From the NCBI GenBank assembly GCA_024036415.1, contig JAMWET010000628.1:256001-320000 (forward strand): 64,000 bases of DNA, written 5' to 3'. This DNA comes from Prochilodus magdalenae (lineage: Eukaryota; Chordata; Actinopteri; Characiformes; Prochilodontidae). Below are positions 11,573 through 23,305 of this stretch, piece by piece. Numbering within the stretch: position 1 is the stretch's first letter; every line of letters starts with the position of its first letter. The notes under the pieces were generated by a model, which saw only the letters and a program-made list of their open reading frames with translations, made no database searches and had not been told where the DNA came from. The translations under genes and the position numbers were made by a program.

Positions 11573-12290
11573 ACTCATCAAAAGAGCAGTTGCACTCAGA
11601 AGGTTCAGACTGCAGTGCTATTAAGAAGGAGCAATAAAGGAACAATAAATAATGATAAATGTAGACTGATATGGGCGATATTTATTGAGCTATATGTAGA
11701 AAAGTAGTGTCTCTCAGTATGGTGTCGGGCCGCCATGTTTGCTAAGTTGTACAGGTTCCTAATGGTGTCTTGTGATAACCCATCCCATGCAGCTTGAATA
11801 TTCACATACACAGTTCCTGCAGATGGTGCGGTAGGGGTGAAGATGGAGTGACATCAGGCCCTCTGACAAACCGTTCATCTTGGCACTGACCATGTGCCTT
11901 CACACACAGATTCATTAGTGGTCTCCACCAAGACAAAAGTGGAACTCATCACTGAAGATGTCCCGCTGCCATTCTGAGTCACTTAATGACATTGCAGACT
12001 TTGGTGATGTTGACGTGGTGTTAAGGACAGTTGTCGTAGTGGTCTGCATGCATGCTAGTGGTGCTGGCACTAACAGGATGACTCATGGAGGACATCACTG
12101 CTCGCTGAATGTCCGTAATGGTGGATCTTGGGTCAGTCAGGTGCAGCGGTTAGCTCTTCCTTGCTTACCTCTCATGTGTGACTGAGCGTGAAACTTGAAT
12201 CTCACCATGTCAAACCTACCCACCAGGTTTCATGCTGGTTGATACCTTCTGGGTTTAACTATTTGTGCGACTGTTCTTTTGATGATGAGT
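11573..12290 (-). mobile_element. Internally deleted Tc1-like element, family T3 (near full-length copy)
   Basis: The ends are inverted copies around CATCAAAAGAGCAGTTGCAC (left) and GTGCGACTGTTCTTTTGATG (right). The minus strand encodes transposase remnants: near the left end AWDGLSQDTIRN, the C-terminal region of Tc1 transposases, and further right traces of a DESHFCL-type catalytic-core start and a second helix-turn-helix. These parts are joined without most of the DDE core, so this is an internal-deletion derivative needing a transposase supplied in trans. Copies recur at 13698, 21276, 22631, 41145 and 60328. Confidence 0.75.
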
Positions 12291-12365
12291 GTGTGTAACT
12301 TGCTTACCTACACTAGAGTCCATTGTGTAATGCCTTTCTGTGGAGATTATATAGTCTATGTGGGT

Positions 12366-12446
12366 CAGCAATGGGTGGCCCTTAAAGTAGCATTAGTGTA
12401 AGCAATTAAAACGGGTGTTTGGAAAAGTTTGGACATAAAGTGTACT
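12366..12446. mobile_element. Small terminal fragment, probably family T4
   Basis: The GTTTGGACATAAAGTGTA end resembles the inverted-repeat terminus seen at 10034 and is preceded by a GTCAGCAATGGGTG motif that also occurs in the T4 copy at about 46349. It is short and diverged. Confidence 0.4.
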
Positions 12447-12987
12447 TCACACTTAGGTCAGCGTTTATCGTTACTCTGATGAAACAAATCCAAAATAAGC
12501 CCTTAGCGGTAGATCTGGATTCTGTTCTGTATGCGTGTGCACACTTGCTCGGAGACTACTGAAGTGCATCCAACAATAAAAGCGGCATCAGTATTCTTGA
12601 AGGCTATATAGTAGGGATGCACCGACCATGTGGGCTTTTTTATGGCTGATTTTGTTTTGTGTACAGCCAGATTGGCAGATGGCTGATTTTTTAATTGATT
12701 TCCCTTTTCTTTTTTTTTTTAACTCAAAGCTCACACTGTGTGGGCTAAAGGAACACAGGAAACACACTAGCACATCATTTCCAGGGCTTCATATTAGCCA
12801 AAGTTGCAGCGGGAATAATATTGTATCTTTAAAAGTAGGTGTGGGCAAAATGACAATAATTAATAGTATCTGGATAAATTATGACACAGTTTGCATCCGT
12901 ACTTATGCATAATAAATGGAGCATAGTTATGAAATAAAAATCTGAAATAAAAGTCATTATAATCATATATTCTTTTTATTTTTAAGA
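12447..12987. other. Single-copy-looking, AT-rich sequence
   Basis: TAGGGATGCACCGACCATGT at about 12611 resembles the terminal motif of some hAT-like elements, but no matching second end was found. Nothing else was recognised. Confidence 0.4.
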
Positions 12988-13267
12988 TTTAATCCCTTGT
13001 TGATCCCACAGTGGGGACATTTAGTCTCCGCATTTAAACCGTCCGTGAAGTGAAACACCACAAACCCACTCACTAGTGAACTAGGGAGCAGTGAGCACAC
13101 TTACCCGGAGCGGTGGGCAGCCCTATCCAAGGCGCCCGGGGAGCAGTTGGGAGTTAGATGCCTTGCTCAAGGGCACCTCAGTCGCTACTGTCAGTTCAGG
13201 GAATCGAACCGGCAACCCTCAGGTCACAAGGCTGGTTCCCTAACCTCCAGCCCACGACTGCCCCCAA
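12988..13267 (-). mobile_element. tRNA-derived SINE, family S1 (reverse orientation)
   Basis: This is the inverted counterpart of 60515-60768. Read on the minus strand it has a tRNA-like head (GGCTGGAGGTTAGGGAACC, box A-like), a box B-like GGTTCGATTCCCTG, then a body through GCCCTTGAGCAAGGCA to a conserved tail. Boxes A and B are the internal RNA polymerase III promoter of tRNA-derived SINEs. The copy appears near full length. The 62-codon frame inside it is not a gene. Confidence 0.8.
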
Positions 13268-13697
13268 GCTTATATAATCAAATAATACAAAATAATAGTA
13301 TTACTTTTAATGTGGGTCATTTTAGACCATGCTAATATTTTCCATCTAAATATAATGATGCACATTGAATATGGTAAAAATATTGTTATGTATCTTGGTA
13401 TTATGTTTTTGCTGTATCTTCCACCCTCTATCGTAAAGGTTCAAAACGACGTTTTAGATTCATAAAGCAAAAGCTTATCCTATTAAACTAAACAATAAAC
13501 TTTCTATGAAAAAAATGTATTTATTTTATTATGTTTCAGGACACACGTTTAAAAAGATTCAGTAAGCCCTCAGGAAAATCAAAGCCAAAAAAAACAAAAA
13601 CAAGGTTTGCCAAAACTGGAATTTAAAATATTATTAAGAGACATAGACCCTGATAGACCACCAAACTGTCATCATCACACGGTGCCAAGGACATTAT
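13268..13697. other. AT-rich sequence, no feature seen
   Basis: No open frame, tandem repeat or dispersed repeat was recognised. Confidence 0.5.
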
Positions 13698-14535
13698 ATT
13701 ATGGGCTTTATTAACTACACATACAGATGTAGAGTCTCTCAGTATGGTGTCGGGCCGCCATGTTTGCTAACATTACATTTACATTTCAGGCATTTAGCTG
13801 ACGCTCTTATCCAGGGCGACATACAAGGTTACTCTTATTACAAGTAGGCCAGTGTAGTGTTAGGAGTCTTGCCCAAGGACTCTTATTGGTGTAGCTCAGG
13901 TTTTGCTACCTAGAGTGGGATTAGAACCCCTGTCTCCGACATGGGGTGGTAGTTCCTTGGTGGGTGAAGGTGTTAACCGCTGAGCCACACCAACATGGTT
14001 TCTAATGGTGTCCTGTGACAATCCGTCCCATGTAACTTGAATTTTCTCACACAGTTCCTGCAGATGTTGCAGTATGGGTGGAGGTGAAGTGACAGCAGGC
14101 CTTGATGACCACAAACAGTTAATCTTGGCGCTGACCACAGTGTCCTTACACACCAGTTTGTTGGACAGTCTAGCACAACACCATTGCAGTCTTTGGTGTT
14201 GCTGACGGGGTGGCTAAGGCTAGTCCTCGTAACGGTCTGCGTGCATGTAGTCCAGTGTTGTGCAGCCGTCTGCCAACGGTGCTGGCACTAACAGGATGAC
14301 TCATGGAGAGCACCACTCCCCACTGAACGTCCGCAGTCATGGCTGTTGGGTCAGTCAGGTACACACCGTCATAAGGTCCTTGCTTACATCACATGCACAG
14401 CCGTGTATGAAACCTGAATCATTAGCATGTCTCATGATGTCACACCTACCCACCTACCAGTTTCATTCCAGTCAGTTGATTCCTTCTGGGTGCAGCTATT
14501 TGTGCAGCCATTCTTTTGATGATGGGTGTAATGTG
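13698..14535 (-). mobile_element. Tc1-like family T3 copy interrupted by a SINE
   Basis: Left-end truncated copy of the T3 element. The minus strand keeps the best-preserved internal part: VSASTVGRRLHNTGLHARRP, matching the second helix-turn-helix and linker of Tc1 transposases, and near the left end the C-terminal TWDGLSQDTIRN. The right terminal inverted repeat with GATTCCTTCTGGGTGCAGC is present. A SINE at 13771-13995 splits the left part, so it inserted later. The transposase frame is broken by frameshifts and lacks the catalytic core. Confidence 0.75.
13771..13995 (-). mobile_element. tRNA-derived SINE, family S2, nested in a T3 element
   Basis: On the minus strand it reads TGGCTCAGCGG (box A-like), GGGTTCTAATCCCAC (box B-like), GAGCTACACCAATAAG, then a tail ending GCTAAATGCC and TGTAAATGTAA. 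Head and tail are both present, so it is a near full-length retroposon. The head matches 31966-32085 and the tail matches 9851-9933. The flanking T3 sequence resumes on both sides. Confidence 0.75.
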
Positions 14536-15879
14536 TGGCTGTTGAGGCTACTGTGTAATTGTATGTTTTCTTTTTTCCTGATGCTGAAAAAACGAATAAT
14601 TTAAGGGTCATTTTAATGGCCTATTAAATAAATGAACTGTAGGTGTAGCAAAGCCCTCAAGTGCGTTATGAGTACACTGATCGCGTTGTTTACTCCGAAC
14701 GACTAAAGAATGAGCAGATTCAGATCACGCATCTCTACTATACAGCCATACACAAAGCTCTGATGCCGCATACTGATCCATTTATACCCAACATGAGCAT
14801 GCACAAATTGCACCCACTCTGGGGGAGAGATTTTAATGACCTGAAGGATGTAAGATCTGGGAAACCCAGTCTCTGAATGTATCACTCGCCGGTTATAAGT
14901 GGTCTGCCCATGTTACAAACGTGCACATCAGAGAAGAGGTTTTAGACATGAACCTTTCCAAACTATTAGTTTGCTCTACATAACATTAAATGGACTATGC
15001 ATAATGCATGCTGTCACTAGGTCTAGGGACACGCTTTTTTTTTTTTTTTTTTTCGTTTTTATTAGCATGTCAGCTAATATGAGCGGCAGCTCAGGCCCGG
15101 AGAGTATTCATTCATCCGTTACAGCAAGCCAACATGAAATGCATCAAGGCATGCCTCAGCGCATATGACAGAACTAACTATGCTCACCACAGATAGTGCC
15201 ACAGATAGTGTCAGGTAACGCATTATGGGTTTATGTATGCGTGTGTATGTGCGTGTGTGTTTGGCGTGGGCAGAGAGACGATTTTAAGCCTGGTGAGGAT
15301 GAGGCTGAGACACTGACAAGTTGAGTCATGGGCTGCTTTGGCTGTGGGAGAAGGAGAGAAATAATCAATGGCTTTTAAATTCACTTTGTGAGCAAATATC
15401 AAAGGCAAGGTGTGTTGAATCACAGTTAAGAGCACGGCTGATCGCAGGAGCCGTGCAGGGGCAGGCCGTGGTGAGCGAGCTGACATGTAGAGGTTGTTCT
15501 CAGTATGCACCGAGGCTGCAGCGTGATGACTAAGATGACCGTCAGTGATAAGCCTCAAGGCCATAGCGCTCACCTTCACAGCTACCACCAACGGATGCAC
15601 TCATAAGGGCGATGCGAAATATTCAAATCTGCTGCTGTTCCGTGGAAATGTCCAGATTAAGGGAACTCTGAAAAAGTGATGCATTAACCTTTATGTTTAC
15701 ATCAGTACCATGTCAATATTGTTGCTATTGGAAAACATGCACTGTCGTTTACATTGTGTCACAATTTCAGCCGGACCGATAGAAATGCTTTGTCTAACTC
15801 TGGCTTTTGGGAGTCAGGTAACTTCCATTAGACAATAGTTGGGTTGATGTGATACAATCCCAATACCAAAAGTCCAGAC
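14536..15879. other. Single-copy-looking sequence with a poly-T run
   Basis: A poly-T run of about 20 bp lies at 15034-15053. The stretch 14640-14900 and the stretch 15100-15600 have balanced composition and no repeat similarity. Frames there (up to 125 codons on the minus strand) show no domain. Confidence 0.4.
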
Positions 15880-16670
15880 ATTCATTCATTCAGTATATTG
15901 CTTACCCTCCTGGCTCATGGGGGGTCCTCAATCTTACCTCAGCACTCATAGGGCAGAAGGCAGGAAACAGCCTGGACAGATCGCCAGTCCAACATACATG
16001 GACATGCACATTCACACACTGTTCTCCAAGTTGTCTGACTGGATGTCTTAATATTGTTGGAGGTCCCCCACGCAGACGCAGGGTGAGCATGCAGGTTCCA
16101 AACATAGGCCTTTTCCACCAAGTTGAACAGGTTCTCTTCTGGTTTGTGAACCATTTGGCTTATTTCCACCAAAGGCAAATAGGTTTGGACCCCAAAAAAG
16201 TTTGTTCCCAGCTGGAACCAAAGAGTAGTAGGTTCTTCAGCGTGAACCTCATGGACGTTCAGGGGTGTGTCAGTAGTTGAGGAAAAAGAAAGCAACAATG
16301 GTGCCACCCAGTGGTCTGCTGAAGAACCTTTTCCTATCACTAGTAGTTGATCCGAGCTTGCGTTCAGACTCAAACATCTGGAATAATCTGGAATAACAGC
16401 ACGAACACCTGCAGGTAATCTATACACTCCGCCATTTTGCGTGTACTGTTTACTATCGCTATGCAGCGCCCTCTGTTGCCATTGATGTCATTTCCTTTGA
16501 CGTTCCTTGGTTTCAGTAAAAGCTAGTGCAAACGCAGACTGGTTCTTTGGATAGCACTCAGGTTCTATACAGCCTGAACGGAACCCGGAAGGGCCCTGTT
16601 TGCCTATACGGGGAATCAAACCCATGCCCGTCTTGCTGTGAGGCGATAGCATTACCCAGTATGCCAACAT
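15880..16670 (-). mobile_element. Common fish retroposon-like repeat (family U), split by an insertion
   Basis: Read on the minus strand, 16670-16570 gives the tRNA-like head (GGGTAATGCTATCGCCTCAC, then GGGTTTGATTCCCC). The stretch 16110-15880 gives the 3' part (CGTCTGCGTGGG, GACTGGCGATCTGTCCAGGC, TGTTTCCTGCCTTCTGCCC) ending in an ATTC-type tail. The same family occurs at 38195-38525, 38641-38890 and 46889-48000. Between the two halves lies about 450 bp of unrelated DNA (16111-16569), most simply a later insertion. Confidence 0.65.
16111..16569. mobile_element. Insertion inside the family U repeat, type unresolved
   Basis: This segment separates the head and tail of the surrounding repeat. 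It contains several related GGTTCT/GAACC motifs in both orientations, suggesting a fold-back tendency, but I could not define clean terminal inverted repeats or a target duplication. The minus-strand 162-codon frame (15939-16427) spans the junction and has no recognised domain. Confidence 0.4.
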
Positions 16671-18073
16671 TACACCCAATGCCAGTATGCTAATAAAAAC
16701 ACCAGTCCATAGGTCACACAATATTTCATGCTTTACCTTATTAACTTTATTAACCTCATTGTTTTTTGTAAGTATGCTCTCATTCCAAATATGATGCCTG
16801 TAACACGTTCCTAAACAGCGGGGGCAGGGGCACCACTGTGTGGCATCACCATTTGTTTTTCATAGCACTTAATTATCCGAAATAAAGACACCTCATTCAG
16901 GTCTGGAAGCTGGATTCTCAGCCGTTCTTCTGTTCTTCATATTTTGAGTGTAATATGATCCCTTTTTTTTAAAAAAAGAAAGACATTTCTGGCCTGTTTA
17001 GCTCCCATGCTCTCTAATTACACAGCCATACTGCTGTAACATGCAGTGATTAATAATAACATGTGAGAATATGACTCATTGTTGTGATGGTGGAATAAGT
17101 ATGGCTGTTCCTGAAAAAGACAGAGTCTAAAAGGCAGCCTATGTTCCTCCAAATGGTTCACAGCATTGGTGGTGCAAACACGTCTCCACTGTGCATCAGT
17201 CTATTTCAGATGAGCTCGAGTCCAGAGCAGTTGGCAGCATGTCTAGATGTCGTTGACGTATGACTTCCACTGTGTAGCACGGCCTTAACTTTGATTTGTG
17301 GATGCAGCAACTAACAGTGACGATGTTTATTGACAAGAGTTTGTCAAAGTATTCCTGAGCGCATATCCATCACAGAAACATGCTGGGGTTTAATCCAGTG
17401 CTGTCTGGGGTCGAAGGTCACTCTGTGGTTTTCCAGATTCCCAGAATCCTTTGATGAAATTATGCATTGTGGAGGGTGAAACAGAGGGTGCATTTTTGGT
17501 GAGGGCTTGAGGCTTAAAACATCAACAAAGATGTTCCTTTAATACCCATATCTTAAACGATTCACCTGTATGAGCTGGTTTGTAAACCTGTCACAGTGTT
17601 CGTCTACTTAAACTGCTTGTGCCCCAGTGTTTCTGGAATGTGTTTCAGGCTTTAATTTTTGAGAGTAAGTGTATAGTTATAGAAAAGCTATAAGGTTAAT
17701 AAGTCCAAACTCTCCATTTTGTCTTTGTACTGTTCAAATGCAAGCCGAAGTAGATTTATAAACCACTGGATTTCACCTGCTCTCTCAACTGTATGGAAAT
17801 TCGGTTTATGTATTTGCCTTTTGTGGAAATGTACACACGAATCCAGTGAAGACATTGCCTCACATATTTAGCACCATGGGTGCCAAGGTGCACAGCTGAA
17901 AATCGGACCTTAGACCATGATGGAGCCCCTCATGAAGTGAAAATGACTATACACATCTAAACACAGCTACATTTAACATATTGGTAGTATTATAAATCTA
18001 AAAAATGTATATACTTTAAAAATATATATAAATTTTGTATAATTATGTAAATAATATATGTGTATATATATAT
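16671..18073. other. Single-copy-looking sequence
   Basis: No coding or repeat feature was recognised. AT content rises toward the right end, ending in short TA repeats before the T1 element. Confidence 0.45.
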
Positions 18074-18565
18074 CACATGTCAATCATTTATTAGTATGGT
18101 GTAGGGCCTCCTTTTGCGGCCAATACAGCGTCAGTTGGTCTTGGGAATGACATATACTGCGTCCTGCACAGTGGTCAGAGGGATTTTAAGCCATTCTCCT
18201 TGCAGGATAGTGGCCAGGTCACTACGTGATGCTGGTGGAGGTTCGTCCTTCTTGGTGGTATGCTGACATTACCCTGGATACCGTGGCTCTTGATACATCA
18301 CAAAGACTTGCTGTCTTGGTCACAGATGCGCCAGCAAGACGTGCACCAACAATTTGAACTCTGGTATGTCACCCATAATGTTGTGTGCATTGCAGTTTGC
18401 ATTTTGAGCAGAACTGTGCTCTTACCTGCTAACTGAACCTTCACACTCTGCTCTTACTGGTGCAATGTGCAATTAATGAAGATTGGCCACCAGGCTGATC
18501 CAATTTAGCCATGAGACCTCCCACACTAAAATGACAGGTGTTTCAGTTTCATTGTCCAACCCCTG
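18074..18565 (-). mobile_element. Tc1-derived MITE, family T1, copy A (left end lost)
   Basis: It matches the T1 consensus from the CAATCATTTATTAGTATGGT block to the right terminal repeat ATTGTCCAACCCCTG followed by TA. About 40 bp of the left terminal repeat are missing. The minus strand carries the helix-turn-helix remnant [20 protein letters not shown] with a short deletion just upstream. There is no catalytic core. Confidence 0.85.
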
Positions 18566-18583
18566 TATATATATATATATATA

Positions 18584-18785
18584 TCTCCATTTTTGTTGAT
18601 TTTTATTGTTTATGCATCATTTGAACACAGCAGCTACTGTTAACACTGTGTAACAATTTCATGATGAATGGAGCAACAGAAATGTCCCCAACCTAAATTG
18701 AAAAAGTCTGGTTCCATTGAAAATTTAATTAGTTCATTCATATTTCACCCTCTCTGTAAAGTCACCATTTTGGAGATAAGTGACA
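18584..18785. mobile_element. MITE family G, partial copy
   Basis: From TCTCCATTTTTGTTGATTTT to CACCATTTTGGAGATA it is similar to the interior of the complete element at 32533-32790, including the TGGTTCCATTGA block. The outer terminal repeats are absent or degraded. Confidence 0.65.
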
Positions 18786-19845
18786 AAACCTTTGATAATG
18801 CACACTCAGATATTATAAACTACACACCAAATGTATTTTATGTGTTTTATTCAATATTTTATTCAAAGACATTTGGAATAATGAGCTGCTCTTTCCTATT
18901 TACTATGACCTTTCTTGTCCTCTGTCTTATTGAAATATGAATCATTATGCATATGCTCTTTTCATTATCTTCGTTTCTGATGTTTAGCAGCAAATGTAGA
19001 TCTTTCTAGCTACGTAGCTGAAGCCTCTGAAGCTGCACAGGACCCTCATTTGTGTTATATTGAAAACATGTGATTCTGACCTTTTCAAAAATAATGCTGG
19101 ATGTGTGGTGAGTGCGGTAGGGTATATGCTTTGCCTCAATAGGACAACCATGTGACACTCCTCTCCGCAGTCACTCCTCTCCCACTGCTTGTTTTCATTA
19201 ATGATGAAGAAGTTTTGCGAGCAATTATCACAGTTCTTGCATCGATGCCGTTCAGAACCCTTCCCATCTCCCCTAAGCTTCCTCCCTACTGGATAAACTA
19301 AATTGTCAAAGCTGCGTATTTTGAGCCATGCTTTGGAGCCACATGCTGGGAAGTGTACTGTTCTAATCGGTCATTTTATAATATTCTCGGTGGGCAGTGT
19401 CCTTTTTCTCCGGCGTTGTAAAATGTAATTTTGGGAAAAAGAGTTTTAACAACATGCTTGAAGATCCTACAGCATGCACAGGGAAATCAGCAGACTAGTG
19501 TTAAAGGTCTGAAAGGAACACGGCAGACAGACTGTCTAGCGAACTCTATAGGTAATGGTTGCTGTTGGTGGCTATTGAATGCTGTGGTCAGTGTGGTCAG
19601 TGGAGATGGCACAGCAGTGTGGACTGTTGGAACTCTAGAAAAAGACCTATTCAGATTTCTGTTTGGAGTCTCTGTTGGAAATTTAGGGCTTGCACCTGGC
19701 CTGTATATGTGCCCTAACTGATTTTTTGTTACTCCAGATCTCATATGATCACCAGACTGATAAATTAGTCATGTGTGACTGAAACATATCTAACAGTGTG
19801 TAATACAACCACAATCACAAATAACAGCTGTGGTTCCATTTAGGA
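18786..19845. other. Single-copy-looking sequence
   Basis: Frames of 85-96 codons on both strands at 19431-19744 overlap each other and show no domain. Nothing else was recognised. Confidence 0.4.
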
Positions 19846-20150
19846 TGGACTGGACAAGTTCCTGGATGTAGGCCTCATCAATGTTCAGACACTCATGCAT
19901 CAAAGAACTGTACGGTTGGGTCAGATTGGTGGATGCTTTCCCTAGAACAGTCCTAAGGGGAATATCCTGTAGACTGGGATTTTAGCCACTGCTGGTAGAC
20001 CTGTATGACTGTACGCTTCCATACACCTGCAGATTCAGCTACTTCCTTCACACTATGGTCTTTGGCCACGCCCAAATGCAGTCCCTCCTTTTAGCCAATC
20101 ATTAACATCTGCTTTGGAGCATTTTCCACACATGGAACGAGACATTCACT
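19846..20150 (-). mobile_element. Tc1-like transposase fragment, family T2, copy 2
   Basis: Reverse complement of 6-290. On the minus strand one frame reads HSVKEVAESAGVWKRTVIQ then VYQQWLKSQ, a helix-turn-helix region of a Tc1-like transposase without the stop seen in copy 1. Frameshifts and loss of the catalytic domain make it non-functional. Confidence 0.75.
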
Positions 20151-21275
20151 GCAGTGTGCCACCTCTTCTCAATCTTTGGATCCCGTCACTCACACCCCGC
20201 TGGTATTTATAGCCCCATCATCCTCATGCAGCGCCATCTGCAGGAGCCTGAAAGTACTACCACCTTAAACATGCAAGGTGACTCCATTTTTGTGATATGA
20301 GATCATATTATATGGATGGTAGTTACTGGATAATTTATAGTAGCCCTGAATCCCCTGATTTCCGCTTATGCTGTCTGTGTGGTACACTACAAAAAGCTTT
20401 AGTGAAGGATTTTTTCATAACTCTTTTTTTATTCTTCACAATAATAATTTTTTTTTGTTACTGTGCCTTTAAGACTGCTTTATGCAAATGAGCTGTCTTT
20501 GGATTGGCTGTTCGACTAGGGCCAAAATATTCTTTATAGCTTCACTGTGAATAGGTGGGGCTAAACAGCTGCAAGGTAACAGAAGGATACAAGTAAATGG
20601 GTAAGTTTTGGGGACGTGCAAAAAGCAATGGACTCAAAACTCCTTTGGTTTCTATATATGGGCTGTATGGACCGCAGGCCTAGGAGTGTGTTTTAGGACC
20701 TTTACAAGGATCAGCCTATTCAAGCATCAGCATCTCAGCCCACCCACTCAGATTGAAGCTATCAGTAGTATTTTAACCAGAACTGCTGTTTGAACAAGGG
20801 GCAGCACAGGGCAGCCAAACATAACAGACAATATTTACATATATCAGACCTAAAGGCACAGTAACAAATAACAGGCTGTTTACAGCTGAGGAATAAAAAG
20901 AGGTTGGAAATGTGTCAAGTAGAAATGAATTATGGCTGTTTTGGTACCTTAACCCACACAGATGTCGTAAGTCGACCTAAGAGGAGAAAAATACAATGAC
21001 AAGAAAAGGTTAAATATTGGCCCCTTAGACTATAAACTATGAGGTTTGTAGATACAAATATATAACTAATATCCTGCCGTCTTGTTTTGATTTATTTACC
21101 TCTGCAGAAACTTGATATATGCCTAGATGTGCTCGCCAATCCAGTGCCTGTTGTTTGAGCCTGTATTTATAAGGAAAATGAATCTGTTGCTTAGAATCTT
21201 CTTCCTCTTTATGTTACTGATTAATATCATCATCTGCCGTATTGGCAAGAAAGGCTGGGAAGCCATTATATACAC
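20151..21275. other. Single-copy-looking sequence
   Basis: No gene, RNA or mobile-element signal was recognised. Confidence 0.4.
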
Positions 21276-21885
21276 TCATCATCAAAGGAACAGTTGCACC
21301 CAAAAGGAAGTGTGGTATCGCAGTGCTGTTGGGAAGGAAGATGAAGGTTACCAGGAACAATAAATGATGATACGTTTTGACTGACATGGGTGATATTTAC
21401 TGAGCTACACATACAGATATCTGTCTCTCAGTATGGCATCAGGCCGTCATGGAGTGTATGGCATCTCAGCATGGAGTTGTAGAGGTTCCTAATGGTGTCC
21501 TGTGATAATCCATCCCAAGCAGCTTGAATATTCTCACACAGTTCCTGCAGATTGTGCGGTAGGGGTGGAGGTGTAGTGACCGGTCTTCTGGGTGTGTGAC
21601 AAATGACAACAAACTGTATATCTTGGCACTGACAACGGTCCCACCATACACGGATTTGTTGAACGTCTTCACTAAGACAAAAGTGGGACTCGTCACTAAA
21701 GGTGACCAGATGACTCGATCAGTCAGGTACAGGTCATTAAGCTTCCTTGTTTACGTCCCATTGTTTACGTCCCAGAACAGAAATCATTCGCATGTCTCAC
21801 AATGTCAAACCTACCCACCGAGTTTCATTCCTGTGGGTTGATTCCTCCTGGTTGCCACTAATTGTGCATCTATTCTCCTGATAAG
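21276..21885 (-). mobile_element. Tc1-like family T3 copy
   Basis: It begins with CATCATCAAAGGAACAGTTG and ends near TCTATTCTCCTGATAAG, the T3 inverted-repeat ends. It is shorter than the copy at 11573 because part of the right half is deleted. The minus strand retains the C-terminal transposase block in broken frames. Confidence 0.7.
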
Positions 21886-22630
21886 TAATTTTGGCAATGC
21901 CATATCTCCTTTCTTACTATCTGTTTTTAATCCCAGGTTACAGATTATTGGTATTTCATCTAAACCCACTTTGTCTGGCATGACGCCTAAAACTATGACC
22001 CTGTGCAAAACTCGCTCTGCCAGTACAGTATGTGATTCTTGTCTAGATCAGCGTTTAATTCCACCGAACTGGAAAAACTAATGTCTCATTGCCCTTATCC
22101 ATGCTAGTATCCCATGGTAGCCCAGTGAAACTCTGCTACACAGCCTGCAAACTACTTTCGAGTCTTTCCTATGTTTATCCAGAGTGTCATTTTTTTCCCT
22201 GTTCTGGCAGATTCCGGGCTCTTCCAGAGATTTAACGCATAATGAAATATCAAGCCGCATGCTGCACAACATTGGAGGCTGTCTTTTCCATAACAGCTAC
22301 TTGGTACCCACCACCGTGAAGTCAGCTGTAGTATGTCCCCTCTCAGATGTGTTTGCAGTAGTCTAACAGGCGGTAATAATCCTAAACACATACTGACGCA
22401 CTGAAAGTGCTGTTATGCCAATGAAATAATGACCCAAGTAGAACTAACAGTAGCCTAAGCAAAACAACTTGGAAAACTTAGAAAACTAAAAAGTACGGGG
22501 ATCCACACTCACCTGCAGTCGAACTTAGCATGTATCAGCTAGGAACTCGGGTTTCTTATGTGCCACCTTTTTCTTTTTGGCATTTGACCTCCCCAGTTGA
22601 CCTTCCGATAATAAAATAAGGAATTAGATA
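21886..22630. other. Single-copy-looking sequence
   Basis: No feature was recognised. Confidence 0.4.
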
Positions 22631-23305
22631 CACATCGTCAAAAAATAGTTGCACCCAGAAGGAAACAACCGACTGGAACGAAACTTGGTGGGTAGGTTTG
22701 ACATGTGAATGACTGAAGGTTCATGCTCGGCTGCACATGTGATGTGTGATGTGTAGGCAAGGATGGACCTTATCGCTGTACCTGACTGACCCAACAGCCA
22801 TGCCTGTGGAGATCCACCTAGCAGTGGTGCCCTCCATGAGTCATCCTATTAGTGGCAGCACCACTGGCAAACAGCTGCATGACTCCATGCACATAAGCAG
22901 GTGTGACGAATGTCCTTAACACCATGTCAGTGTCTCCAAAGACTGCAAAGGTGTCCTGCCAGTGTTTCATGGAGTAACCTAGAATGGCAGCAGGTCATCT
23001 TCAGGCCCTGCTTTGGTCTTGTTGACAACAACCAACGAATCTGTGTGGAGGCACCATGGTCAGCGACAAGATGACAAGCCTGGCGCTGCACGTCCAGAAG
23101 GCCTGGTGTCACTCCACCTTCACTCCTACCGCACCAATTGCGGGAACTGTGTGAGGATATTCAAGCTGCATGGGATGGATTACCACAGGACTCCGTTAGG
23201 AATCTCAACAACTCCATACGGAGATGTCTGCATGTTGGGTTAGCAAACATGGTGTCCCCAACACCATACTGAGAGACGCTATTTCTGTATGTGTAGCTCT
23301 TTAAA
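22631..23305 (+). mobile_element. Tc1-like family T3 copy, opposite orientation
   Basis: It starts with ACACATCGTCAAAAAATAGT then TGCACCCAGAAGGAA, the T3 terminal repeat, and runs through the element on the + strand. The translated remnant includes VWRHHGQRQ, which matches the VWRRxGER motif that follows the first catalytic Asp region in Tc1-type transposases, joined soon after to a C-terminal remnant. The right terminal repeat is lost. Confidence 0.7.
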
